From: an uncultured Desulfobacter sp. | Lineage (GTDB): Bacteria; Desulfobacterota; Desulfobacteria; Desulfobacterales; Desulfobacteraceae | Direction of reading: 5' to 3' | Length of the DNA stretch: 64,000 bases | Assembly (NCBI RefSeq): GCF_963666675.1 | Contig: NZ_OY762929.1 | Coordinates: 62,001 to 126,000 of the forward strand | Shown here: one piece after another, positions 43,903 to 52,616 of the stretch | Position numbering within the stretch: the first letter of the stretch is position 1 | Layout: every line of letters begins with the position of its first letter | Made by a program: the position numbers and the translations under genes | Notes under the pieces: generated by a model | Databases searched by the model: none | What the model saw: only the letters and a program-made list of their open reading frames with translations | Told to the model about the DNA's origin: nothing

Positions 43903-46272
43903 TTAAAGATTTTTAAAATGGATACGTTTCAGATCTCCCTCAAAGTTGAAAGGCGCCTTGTCAAAATAGCCGTCCGCCACCGGCGAACTGGTATCTGTGC
44001 CCACATCAAAGGTCTCCGATGCCGTAAAAATCAACGGGACGGTACGCTGGATCTTTGCTTGGGCTGTCTGTTTGCCGTTAATCCAAAACGTCATGTCTGC
44101 AGGTGCCCCGGGCTGGGGGGTTCGCATTTCCAACGCAATCTCCACCGTTCCGGACGGCAGGGCACCGACCTTTATCTTGTCACGCTTGAGCAAAAGTGCG
44201 CTGTATTCATAAAAGAGCTCTCCGTTCACGGCGTACAAGCTTACTCCGCCGGCATACCCTCCCAAAGCAAAGATAACACCATTGACCTTATCCGGAACTT
44301 CGGCCGTGATCTGAGCCCGCAAATTGCCACAACGTAAGTTGGGTGCCACGCTTTCGGGAATGCGTGTCATTCCGGGGAACAGGTTCCACTCGGTGTTGGT
44401 ACCCCGTTTCATTTCCCCGGGATGGATGCCGACGTAGAGCGCACCACCAATGGGAAAAACCTTGTTTTCTTTTGCTTGCTCCAGGAACAGCGCCTTGAGC
44501 GTCTCAAGTTTGTCAGGGTGTTGGGATGCAAGGTCGTTCATCAGTGAGTAGTCGTTCCGGGTATCGAACAGCTGCCACTTATCATTCATTGGATTCCAGT
44601 TGGGCAGATCCGACTGCTTTGCCACCCATGGTGTCCGGGGACCAAAGGAGCTTGCCATCCAGCCTTCGTGGTAGATTCCCCGACTGCCCATGATTTCAAA
44701 GTACTGGGTTTTCTTCTGTTCAGGCGCATCAGGTGAGTCAAAGGTATAGGCAAAGCTCACACCGTCAATGGGGTCCTGTTTGTGGCCGTCAACGACCTCG
44801 GGCGGATGGATACCCAGAACCTCGTAAATGGTGGGCGCCACATCATTGACATGAAGGAACTGCGGACGCGGTGATTTATCGGGCTTGATGCGTTTGGGCC
44901 AGGAGATAACCATGGGGGTCCGGGTGCCGCCCCAGTCGGAGGCAATCAGTTTGGTATACCGGAAAGGGCTGTTACCGGCCCAGGCCCAGGCAGAGTGGTA
45001 CATGTTGTCCATTTTCGGCCCGCCGACAGCCCCAAGCCCTCCCAGTTTTTCGGCCATGGCAATGTGTTCCTCCACGGTGCTCGGAATACCGTTCTGGGCA
45101 TTGAGTTCCGCCACGCTACCGTCAATGCCTTCGGCTGAAGCACCGTTGTCCGAAAGAATATAGATCACCATGGTGTTGTCACGAATACCCTGGGCCTCAA
45201 GTTCGTCAATCAGCCTGCCGACCTGGACATCGGTGTGCTCAAGGAATCCGGCATATAATTCCATCAGGCGCGTCTGAAAGGCACGTTGGCCGGGCGGGAT
45301 ATCCTCCCAGGACGGCATGCCCTCGGGCCGGGGGGCAAGCTGGGTATCTGCCGGGATCCAGCCCATCTTTTTCTGGCGGTCAAACACCCTTTTCTGATAT
45401 GCATCCCAGCCGTCGTCGAACTTGCCCTTATACTTCTGGGCCCATTTTTTTGCCACGTGATGCGGACCGTGAACCGCACCAGGTGTCCACCACATAAGAA
45501 AAGGCCGGTCCGAATTCAAGGCCCGGTGCCGCCGCATCCAGGTAATGGCCTTGTCTGCCATGGCTTCGGTCAGGTGGAAATCCTCGTAATTGTCCACATG
45601 GGGAGGTGACACAGGGTTGGTGTTTTCCCACAATGTGGGTTCCCACTGGGAGGTCTCGCCCGCAATAAACCCATAGAAATAATCAAAACCCCTGCCGGTG
45701 GGTGTCCGGTCGTAGGGACCGTTGGCAATCTGATCCACCGGGGTGTTGTGGTCCTTTCCAAAGGCGGCGGTGCCATAGCCGTAATAGCGGAGCACTTCGG
45801 CAATGGTGGCGGACGATTTGGGAATAACACCGCTGTAACCGTCCCAGTCATTGGCAAACTCGGCAATCTGGCCTGCCCCCACCCGATGGTGGTTGCGGCC
45901 GGTCAACAGCGCCGCCCGGGTGGGTGAGGACATGGCCGTGGTATGAAACCGGTTGTAGGAGATGCCTTCCTCGGCCAGCCGGCTAAGGGTCGGGGTGTCG
46001 ATGTCACCGCCAAAGGTGCTCGGATGGCCGAACCCCGCATCATCAAACATGACAATGAGGATGTTGGGCGCGTCTTTGGCAAGGCGCTGGGGCTCCTGCC
46101 GCCATTTGTGTGTGGATTCCTGCATGGTGGTGCCCACTGTTCCACCCATGGGAGGGGCCGGGAACGGCAGGCTGTTGTCCTGGGCATTGGCCGCCATAAT
46201 GCCGCCTCCGGCAAGGGTGGCGCACAAGGACGTGGACAAACCAGCCATAAGTTTGTGTCTGGCTTTTTTCAT
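43903..46272 (-). CDS. Exported arylsulfatase, serine-type
   Basis: 789 residues. An N-terminal signal sequence (to about 31, ANAQ) is followed by NILIVMFDDAGFGHPSTFGG, with metal-binding Asp77 and Asp78. The activation motif is S115-S116-P117-T118-R119 in AMSSPTRAALLTGRNHHR, so the residue to be turned into formylglycine is Ser115 rather than Cys. Later conserved blocks include GKDHNTPVDQI, FLMWWTPGAVHGPHH and ILSDNGASAEG. It should remove sulfate from aryl or other sulfate esters in the periplasm. Ser-type enzymes need an anaerobic radical SAM maturase, and one is encoded 24 bp upstream. A long C-terminal extension (about 620-789) is beta-rich. Confidence 0.95.
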   Translation of the reverse strand: MKKARHKLMAGLSTSLCATLAGGGIMAANAQDNSLPFPAPPMGGTVGTTMQESTHKWRQEPQRLAKDAPNILIVMFDDAGFGHPSTFGGDIDTPTLSRLAEEGISYNRFHTTAMSSPTRAALLTGRNHHRVGAGQIAEFANDWDGYSGVIPKSSATIAEVLRYYGYGTAAFGKDHNTPVDQIANGPYDRTPTGRGFDYFYGFIAGETSQWEPTLWENTNPVSPPHVDNYEDFHLTEAMADKAITWMRRHRALNSDRPFLMWWTPGAVHGPHHVAKKWAQKYKGKFDDGWDAYQKRVFDRQKKMGWIPADTQLAPRPEGMPSWEDIPPGQRAFQTRLMELYAGFLEHTDVQVGRLIDELEAQGIRDNTMVIYILSDNGASAEGIDGSVAELNAQNGIPSTVEEHIAMAEKLGGLGAVGGPKMDNMYHSAWAWAGNSPFRYTKLIASDWGGTRTPMVISWPKRIKPDKSPRPQFLHVNDVAPTIYEVLGIHPPEVVDGHKQDPIDGVSFAYTFDSPDAPEQKKTQYFEIMGSRGIYHEGWMASSFGPRTPWVAKQSDLPNWNPMNDKWQLFDTRNDYSLMNDLASQHPDKLETLKALFLEQAKENKVFPIGGALYVGIHPGEMKRGTNTEWNLFPGMTRIPESVAPNLRCGNLRAQITAEVPDKVNGVIFALGGYAGGVSLYAVNGELFYEYSALLLKRDKIKVGALPSGTVEIALEMRTPQPGAPADMTFWINGKQTAQAKIQRTVPLIFTASETFDVGTDTSSPVADGYFDKAPFNFEGDLKRIHFKNL

Positions 46273-46296
46273 AATGGACTCCTTGTTGGGTGCATC

Positions 46297-47622
46297 TTAG
46301 GGATGCAGATTTAAATCATTGATCATTTCCGATTTGGACTGTCTTAAGCGTTCTATAATGTGCTCTATCCTGGGCAGGGCATGGGCGTAAAAAGATTTCA
46401 GTCCGGGGCAAAGGTAGTTAAGCCCGGGTTCCCCGTCCGGTGTGTGACACACCCTGTTTTTCGGACACTCCCCCCGGCAGTCGCTTAAGTATTCACAAGC
46501 TCTGCAATAGGCGGGCAGGGTTTCTGCCTTGGCATAACCAAATCGCACCTGGCCTCTGAATAAAACAATGTCGCGCAGCCGGTTTTCATGAATGCTGCCG
46601 ATCTCGTGCCGGGGATAGACAAAATGGTCGCATGAATAGACCCGACCGTCGTGTTCAACCGCCACGGCCCTGCCGCATGTCTCGCCGTAAATGCACATCT
46701 GGGGCCCAAGCCCCAGATGCTGTGAAACCAGGGTCTCAAATTGATTGACCATGACGCGGCCAAGATCCCTGGCAAACCACTCATCAAAGATTGTACACAA
46801 AAAGTTACCCCACGCCTGGGGATCAACCGACCACTCAGTGACCATGGGCTCCCCCTGGCCATGATGGGACGGGCACGCTTCTTTTCCGGGCTGTCCGGTT
46901 TCATTCCAAAGCCGGGGGGCGGTTTGTTCGAAGTCTTCAGGCTCCACCACCGGCGTAAACTGGATACAGTTGGCCCCCAGCTCTTTTGTAAGAAATTGGT
47001 AAACCTTAAGCGGGAAAGCTGCATTCTTACGGTTAACACTGGTCATTGCGTTGAAGGGCACGCCAAACCGCTTTAAAAGTTCTGCCGCCCGGACCACCTT
47101 TTTAAAAGTCGGCGACCCGTTTTTGGACCGGCGATTGGCATTATGCAAATTTTCAGGGCCATCAATGCTCAGCCCCACCAGAAAATCATTCTTTTTTAAA
47201 AAACGGCACCACTTTTCGTCGATCAACGTACCATTGGTCTGAAGGTCATTGAGGATCACCTGCCCGGGCTTTGCATACTGCTTTTGCAAAGAGACCGCTT
47301 TTTTAAAAAACGGCAGGCCGCACAGGGTCGGTTCACCGCCCTGCCAGGTGAAGACCACCTGGGCTGCCGTCACATCCCGAATATAGCTTTTAATTAAAAG
47401 CGCCAGGGTTTCATCGGACATCCGACTTACCCCCGGACCATCGGGCAGACCGGCTTTACTCAGATAAAAGCAGTAGGTGCAATCCAGGTTGCAGGCAGCA
47501 CCTGCCGGTTTGATCATTACATGAAATCCCACCGGCGCTTTATCCGCCATCAGCATGGGCGCCTCGTACTTGTCCGCCGGCCGCATGGTGCCGTTTGCAT
47601 CAAGAATAAATGGCTTTTTCAT
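46297..47622 (-). CDS. Anaerobic sulfatase-maturating enzyme (radical SAM/SPASM)
   Basis: 441 residues. The radical SAM motif CX3CX2C is in GAACNLDCTYCFYLSK. The anSME pattern VVFTWQGGEPTLCGLPFFKK follows. The SPASM part has CIYGETCGRAVAVEHDG, VYSCDHFVYP and CRACEYLSDCRGECP, giving two further [4Fe-4S] clusters. It converts the active-site Ser (or Cys) of sulfatases to formylglycine in the cytoplasm before export. It is the first gene of a pair with the Ser-type sulfatase, whose motif suits it exactly. The first 25 residues before the core look variable. Confidence 0.95.
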   Translation of the reverse strand: MKKPFILDANGTMRPADKYEAPMLMADKAPVGFHVMIKPAGAACNLDCTYCFYLSKAGLPDGPGVSRMSDETLALLIKSYIRDVTAAQVVFTWQGGEPTLCGLPFFKKAVSLQKQYAKPGQVILNDLQTNGTLIDEKWCRFLKKNDFLVGLSIDGPENLHNANRRSKNGSPTFKKVVRAAELLKRFGVPFNAMTSVNRKNAAFPLKVYQFLTKELGANCIQFTPVVEPEDFEQTAPRLWNETGQPGKEACPSHHGQGEPMVTEWSVDPQAWGNFLCTIFDEWFARDLGRVMVNQFETLVSQHLGLGPQMCIYGETCGRAVAVEHDGRVYSCDHFVYPRHEIGSIHENRLRDIVLFRGQVRFGYAKAETLPAYCRACEYLSDCRGECPKNRVCHTPDGEPGLNYLCPGLKSFYAHALPRIEHIIERLRQSKSEMINDLNLHP

Positions 47623-47636
47623 TTTTTGTTTTTTTT

Positions 47637-47735
47637 ATATGAAAGAGTTTAATAAGTTATTGAGTTCTTTCATCTTTTGTTGTGGGTCGAAGCCTGGCTG
47701 ATGATATGCCAGGTCGGCCCATGGCCGTTATATGA
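47637..47735 (+). repeat. Structured repeat, copy B
   Basis: 99 bp closely matching 15381-15477. First hairpin: GAAAGA-G-TTTAATAA, loop G, TTATTGAG-T-TCTTTC. Second: GGGTCGA, inner stem CCTGGC/GCCAGG, TCGGCCC, then CATGGCCGTTATAT. It lies between the maturase start and the first DUF1254 stop, directly followed by the degenerate copy C. Confidence 0.82.
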
Positions 47736-47822
47736 AAGGCTCTTTAACACCCTAAAAAGACTTTCGATCTTTGTTTTGGGCCGATTCGGATTAACAATCC
47801 AGGCGGCCCGTGGCCGTTTACA
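47733..47822 (+). repeat. Structured repeat, copy C (diverged)
   Basis: About 90 bp adjoining copy B and sharing its end GAAAG. The body keeps the second-stem plan: GGGCCGA, inner stem GGAT/ATCC, CGGCCC, then GTGGCCGTTTACA. The first hairpin is largely eroded. The outer stem is GGGCC instead of the G-U-containing GGGTC of copies A and B, which keeps the pairing. Confidence 0.7.
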
Positions 47823-47827
47823 CAAAA

Positions 47828-49366
47828 CTATTCAACCAACTCAACCTCACCGGGTCTCCAGGTCTTGTCAAACCATGGCTCCAGGGGCCCATAAAGGCGA
47901 AGAATCGGAAACCAGGATTTTTCAGGTACGGTTTCTATCCAGTTATTCTTGTTGCCTTTTGGGGCGTTGGGGCCGAAATAGAGGTCAACGGAACCGTCGG
48001 CATTGGGGACCAGGTTGCCGGTTTCACTGTTTTTACTGGGGAATGGTACTGAGGTCTGCAGTTCCGAACGGGTCTGGGGATCGTAAACCACAACAGACCA
48101 GAAATCTTTGGCCGGAACATTGGCCGGGATGTTGAGTTTGTAGGTTTTACCGCCGTCAAGGATGTTGCCCTCACTGTCCTGGGTGATCATGGCATACTGG
48201 GAACCTGCGCCCACCATTTTAAGCACCATGGCAGGGGTGTTCACAGTGGCGCCATAGAAAAACAGGGTGCGTGCATCCAGGTAGCGGCCGCCTTCTCCCT
48301 TATCTTTTAGCCATTCATGGTTGCCGCCGATAAAGGCGACCTTCCAGTAAGAGTTCTCATACAGGTATGCCTCTTCCTGGGGGGTATGGAAAATCAGGGC
48401 CCGTGCCGTGGCATTGGCCACAGCCACCGCATCGGTCAGGATCTTTTTAAGCCCGGGCGTTGGATTGAACGCTTTGCCCTTTTGCAGACCGATGGCGGCG
48501 AACAGACCGCGAAGTTCAGGATCAATAAACTCAACGGGCTCTTTTTCAAGCACCTCATGAATCTCTTCATAAAAGGTGAAGTCATTGGCATGGATGGTGT
48601 TATATGAAATGCCCGAACCCGAAGTGATTACCATTTTGGGCGGATTGTCCTTCTGTGCCAGCGGATATACCTGTACCTGCTCCGAGAACATTTTGGCGGC
48701 TGCATCGGGTTTTCCGTCCACAAGAAATCCGCGAAGCACAAACAGGTTGATATAGCTTGGCGATTGTGCGGTAAAGTATCCTTCAGGGGTCTTGCCCTCG
48801 TATCCCGGAGGAAGAATCAGGTATTTGCCGCCTTTCCCCCGGTCAGGGCCCGGCGCTCCCATATCCACAACAAAACGGAAAAATGCATCATTAACCGTAC
48901 CGGGGCCTGTTCCAGGCGGCACTTCAATCACCAGGGGCCCTGTTTTTTCCAGATCAAAAAAGCTGAACGCATACACCGTATCCGTATTTGGGGTAAGAAA
49001 TAACGGCTTTGAGTCCATTAGTTTATCGGTCACAATCATATGGTTGGCTTCGGTGACCCCAATGCTTTTATACCCTTCCACCAGCGCATGAATGGATGCC
49101 ATGGGCACGCCGTTAAGAAATGCTTCTACGCCACGAAGAAACGTCAGGTGGTCGAGTACGGATTGAGCGGTTTTTTCGGTGGGGACACCGTCAAAGAAGT
49201 CAAGGGTGCCAATGCGGGTTTCCACCTTGTCCGGTGTCATGATGGACGAAGGGATCGGGGTGTTATACCCTTTGGGGATTTTTTCTGCATTAACAGCGCC
49301 GGCTCCCAAAAGTATTGCCATGAAGCTCATAAGAAAAGCTGTACTCATTTTTTTAAATGTATTCAT
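47828..49366 (-). CDS. DUF1254/DUF1214 protein, copy 1
   Basis: 512 residues from ATG 49366, with GAGAG upstream; a TTG at 49381 is possible but less likely. It has a signal peptide (to about 29). The DUF1254 domain (about 60-190) has TLDFFDGVPTEKTAQ and LTPNTDTVYAFSFFDLEKTG. The DUF1214 domain (about 350-500) has AKDFWSVVVYDPQTRSELQT and ends GPLEPWFDKTWRPGEVELVE. This is a periplasmic family of unknown function found near sulfatases and hydrolases. It is about half identical by eye to the gene at 49418-50974, so it is a tandem duplicate. Confidence 0.9.
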   Translation of the reverse strand: MNTFKKMSTAFLMSFMAILLGAGAVNAEKIPKGYNTPIPSSIMTPDKVETRIGTLDFFDGVPTEKTAQSVLDHLTFLRGVEAFLNGVPMASIHALVEGYKSIGVTEANHMIVTDKLMDSKPLFLTPNTDTVYAFSFFDLEKTGPLVIEVPPGTGPGTVNDAFFRFVVDMGAPGPDRGKGGKYLILPPGYEGKTPEGYFTAQSPSYINLFVLRGFLVDGKPDAAAKMFSEQVQVYPLAQKDNPPKMVITSGSGISYNTIHANDFTFYEEIHEVLEKEPVEFIDPELRGLFAAIGLQKGKAFNPTPGLKKILTDAVAVANATARALIFHTPQEEAYLYENSYWKVAFIGGNHEWLKDKGEGGRYLDARTLFFYGATVNTPAMVLKMVGAGSQYAMITQDSEGNILDGGKTYKLNIPANVPAKDFWSVVVYDPQTRSELQTSVPFPSKNSETGNLVPNADGSVDLYFGPNAPKGNKNNWIETVPEKSWFPILRLYGPLEPWFDKTWRPGEVELVE

Positions 49367-49417
49367 AGGTTTTTCTCTCAATATTTAATGAATTATTTTT
49401 TTTCAAAAACTTAATTC

Positions 49418-50974
49418 TTACTTGATTATTTCAATTTTTCCCGGTCGCCAGGTTTTGTCAAACCAGGGTTCCAAAGGACCATACAGCCGGAGAATCAGCC
49501 AGAATCCTTTGCCGGGAACCGTTTGCACCCAGTTGTGTTCTTTGCCTTCGGGCGCTGTGGGACCAAAGTAGATATCGGTTGATCCGTCCGGGTTTTCCTG
49601 AACCTGTCCGCCCTGGCTGTTCAGGCTTGGGAACTGCTGGTCAGTCTGCAGCATGGAGCGGGTCTGGGAGTCGTACAGCACCACGGACCAGAAATCCTTG
49701 GCCGGGACATTGGGAGGCAGGGTCAATTTGTAGGTTTTGCTGCCGTCCAGCCAGTATCCCTGTGCATCGTTGGCAGCAGCGGCATATTGTGAGCCGATAC
49801 CCGGCATGGCCACGGCCATGGCAGGGGTAATTCCGATGGCGTTGTACATGAACATGGTGCGCGCATCCCGGTGCAGCCATCCCTGTTTGGACATGAATTC
49901 ATGGTTGCCAATGGCAAAGGCGGAAAACCAGGTGGGGTCATCCTCATAGAAAAAAATGGTTGGGTCCGTGGATGACCAGGAGATGGTCCTGGCAATGGCT
50001 GCCCCTGTAAAAGCGGCTTCATTGAGAATGGCCCTGGTACGGTCATCCGGGGTGAATTCATGGCCTTTTATGATGCCCAAAAGGGCCAGGCGGCCTTTTT
50101 TGTCCGCACTTACGGCATTGTCATGCTCTTCCTGGACTACGGTATTGAGCTCTTCATAAAACTCATAATTATTGGCGTGGATGGTATTGTGGGGTATGCC
50201 CGAAGCATTGATAAATTTCATGGCCGGCGGGTTGCCGGCGGCCGATAGAGGATAGATGTGAAGATCACGTTTAAAACTTTCTACAGCCGGTTTTGGGTCG
50301 CCGTTGACCAGAAACCCTCTGACAAGAAACCATACGTTGTAGGTCTTGGATCTGAACACGTGGTATCCTTGGGGAACCTTTCCCTCGTATTCCGGTGGAA
50401 GTACCAGAAATTTGCCGCCCTTTCCCTTGTCCGGTCCGGCATTGCCGATGTCGCCCACATAGCGCATCCACATGTCGTCTAAAATACCTAAAACATTGGG
50501 CGGGGATTCGATCACAACAGGCCCGTCCTTTTTCAGATTAAGAAAGTTGGAGGCATAAACCGTCTCTGTATTGGCTGTCAGCCACAGGGCTTTGGAATCC
50601 GCCAGGTCTTCAAAGACGGCAATCTGGTGGCATTCATGGACACCAAGCTGTTTAAGTCCCTGGCGGACGGCAAACATGGACGCGGCATTCATTTCATCAA
50701 GAAAGAGATCAACCGCCCTGTGGAAATAAAGATAATCATGCATGGTCCGGGCGGTTTGCTGTGAAGGGAACCCGTCGAAAAACTCAAGTGTCCCCAACCT
50801 TGTTTCGATTTTGTCCAGTACGACGATTGATTCAGGGACCTGTGTGGTCATGGCCATGGTGGCATGGGGTTTGGGGCTTTGGGAATTGGTGCCTAGGCAG
50901 GCAACGCTTGCCCCCCAAAGACTGATTAGGCAAGCAATAAGAAATCCTTTGCTTAGGTTTTTTACATCATTCAT
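49418..50974 (-). CDS. DUF1254/DUF1214 protein, copy 2
   Basis: 518 residues with a signal sequence (LIACLISLWGASVACLG; a Cys at the end could be a lipobox). The same domain plan as copy 1 is seen: TLEFFDGFPSQQTARTMHDY, LTANTETVYASNFLNLKKDG, then AKDFWSVVLYDSQTRSMLQT and the shared end GPLEPWFDKTWRPGKIEIIK. Start ATG 50974 has TTGGAGAAC upstream. A conserved 24-bp element lies 103 bp upstream of the start. It is the first gene of the DUF1254 pair. Confidence 0.9.
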   Translation of the reverse strand: MNDVKNLSKGFLIACLISLWGASVACLGTNSQSPKPHATMAMTTQVPESIVVLDKIETRLGTLEFFDGFPSQQTARTMHDYLYFHRAVDLFLDEMNAASMFAVRQGLKQLGVHECHQIAVFEDLADSKALWLTANTETVYASNFLNLKKDGPVVIESPPNVLGILDDMWMRYVGDIGNAGPDKGKGGKFLVLPPEYEGKVPQGYHVFRSKTYNVWFLVRGFLVNGDPKPAVESFKRDLHIYPLSAAGNPPAMKFINASGIPHNTIHANNYEFYEELNTVVQEEHDNAVSADKKGRLALLGIIKGHEFTPDDRTRAILNEAAFTGAAIARTISWSSTDPTIFFYEDDPTWFSAFAIGNHEFMSKQGWLHRDARTMFMYNAIGITPAMAVAMPGIGSQYAAAANDAQGYWLDGSKTYKLTLPPNVPAKDFWSVVLYDSQTRSMLQTDQQFPSLNSQGGQVQENPDGSTDIYFGPTAPEGKEHNWVQTVPGKGFWLILRLYGPLEPWFDKTWRPGKIEIIK

Positions 50975-51076
50975 AGGTAGTTCTCCAATTTTTCATGAAG
51001 TCTGAATAAAAATAATTTTTGTTTTGAATTCCTAAGGGTTTTGTTCGATATTTCATTAAGAAATATGCTGCACAGC

Positions 51077-51113
51077 GAACACCTATTTTAGTGTATATTA
51101 AACCTAAATTAGG
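51077..51113 (-). promoter_or_regulatory. Conserved 24-bp element plus extra palindrome upstream of DUF1254 copy 2
   Basis: 51077-51100 reads GAACACCTA-TT-TTAG-TG-TA-TA-TTA and matches the sites at 58980 and 61362 at 18 of 24 positions. A palindrome CCTAAATTAGG follows at 51103-51113. It is 103 bp upstream of the DUF1254 start, in the same orientation relative to that gene as the other two are to theirs. Confidence 0.65.
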
Positions 51114-51194
51114 CTCTGGATTCCCAATTTTTTAGTAGGTAAGGGAAGCTTTTACCAATAAATAGGGCGCAGACCCATGGAGAAAGGAGACAAA

Positions 51195-51317
51195 ATGGCC
51201 AAACGCTTTGAAGCCGGCAGCCAAAATGAGATTTCCGTGCTGAAATTCAGGCTAAAACCCAAACTAAAACTGAAACGGATAGTTGATCATCATCTGCACG
51301 TTGACACCGTCTTCTGA
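51195..51317 (+). CDS. Possible small ORF with strong ribosome site
   Basis: 40 codons, ATG 51195 to TGA 51317, preceded by AGAAAGGAGACAAA, an excellent ribosome site. The peptide is basic (LKFRLKPKLKLKRIVDHH) and its 3' half overlaps the end of the Omp85-like gene on the other strand. It may be a true small protein or the remains of a truncated gene. No homology is recognised. Confidence 0.3.
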   Translation: MAKRFEAGSQNEISVLKFRLKPKLKLKRIVDHHLHVDTVF

Positions 51318-52562
51318 AGCCGCACTGTCCACCCGGACAACCAGCCCCTTGGCAAAGGCCCGGACAGCCAAACCGGCACACCATTTTAAATCAGAGTGCA
51401 GGTCTTTAAGGTCCCAGGAAGGCGCCACGCGGCCGATTTCAACAAAAGGTGCAAACTGAACCCATTGTACGCCGACATGTCTTTGCAGCCATGGCCAGCT
51501 TTCAAATGGATTCCACTTTGGTGTAAGGCGCATCTCCGCGGAATAGTAGATGGCCGCCTTATCACTGAAGCGCTGGGATGCAAATCCTTTCATTCTCAAA
51601 AGCCCCCCAAGGGTGGCACCGGAATATGCCGGGGGACGGCCCGTAATGGTCTGGTCTTCTTCCTCATCCCAGGTCGGCGAATAGGAGGTCCAGACATCAA
51701 AGGCAAAAACACGCTGTCTGAACCAGTCCGAGGGCCCAAAGGGAAAATAGAGATCCACCTCGCTTTCAATACTGGTCCATGAATTTGAGCTGTCCAAAAT
51801 GCCGAAATCCCTGGCCACTTTTAGCCGGAATGCATTGCCTCTGGTGGGATTCAACGGGAAGTCCCGGTTATCCCAGAACAGAACAAGGTCAAGCCCGTTT
51901 GTCTTAGACTCTGCCTCAATATCGTCACCGTCGATTTGCTGGTTTCGATAAAATGGACGAAGTTCAAAAAAGCTGCGGCCGCTTTTAAAGGGATTCAGGC
52001 TGGTGCCGCCCGAGGCGCCGGATTTGAGAAAACCGTTATCAAGGACATAGTTGGGAATAATTCGGGTTTTCCCGTGTCCGATGGGCAGAAGATATTTAAA
52101 TCGCATCCGAAAATAGTTGTCCCACCCATCGCCGTTAACAAAATTGTCTTTATCAGAATCATTGGCCCCGGATCGGTGACCGACAAAATCCGGGTTCCCG
52201 TCTATGTATGCATCGGCCTCATTAAAGTATCCGATTGAAATAATGGGATCTAAAAAGAGTCTTTTGCTCCATGGCAGCAGGATATCTGTGGCCATAAGAA
52301 ACCCCATTACCGATCCGTTATCCCCTGCCATGGCCGTGGTGACCAGGGCAGCCTGTTTTTGGGGAAAACCATAAATCCCGTATGCATACCCCACAGCCAG
52401 GCCAAAATTTTCATTGTAAAACGCATAGGGAAGATTCAAGGCCCGATTTGACAGGGGCTTTTCACTCTTTTCCCGGCTGTTATCCTCATTGCCAAAACAG
52501 GGGGAGGATAACAGTGTGATAAAAAAGATAAACCCAACCAGAATGTTGTTTAAATAAGTCAT
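51264..52562 (-). CDS. Omp85/BamA-like outer-membrane barrel without POTRA domains
   Basis: 432 residues. After a signal peptide (cleavage about 25, CFG) the protein begins directly with barrel-like strands (NLPYAFYNENFGLAVGYAYG). It carries the Omp85 hallmarks: NGLDLVLFWDNRDFPLNPTRG (D-R-D-P-x-x-G type), a GLLRMKGF region similar to the VRGF lid-loop motif, and a terminal Phe (NYPFQF). POTRA repeats are absent. The patatin-like lipoprotein gene lies 54 bp upstream on the same strand. In PlpD-type autotransporters, patatin and an Omp85 barrel are one polypeptide; here they are separate. The role could be lipase display or lipid transfer. Confidence 0.82.
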   Translation of the reverse strand: MTYLNNILVGFIFFITLLSSPCFGNEDNSREKSEKPLSNRALNLPYAFYNENFGLAVGYAYGIYGFPQKQAALVTTAMAGDNGSVMGFLMATDILLPWSKRLFLDPIISIGYFNEADAYIDGNPDFVGHRSGANDSDKDNFVNGDGWDNYFRMRFKYLLPIGHGKTRIIPNYVLDNGFLKSGASGGTSLNPFKSGRSFFELRPFYRNQQIDGDDIEAESKTNGLDLVLFWDNRDFPLNPTRGNAFRLKVARDFGILDSSNSWTSIESEVDLYFPFGPSDWFRQRVFAFDVWTSYSPTWDEEEDQTITGRPPAYSGATLGGLLRMKGFASQRFSDKAAIYYSAEMRLTPKWNPFESWPWLQRHVGVQWVQFAPFVEIGRVAPSWDLKDLHSDLKWCAGLAVRAFAKGLVVRVDSAASEDGVNVQMMINYPFQF

Positions 52563-52616
52563 AAATCGTCCGTTAAATTTTCCGTCTACAGAAAAGTGGT
52601 GTAGTCCCTGACTGTT

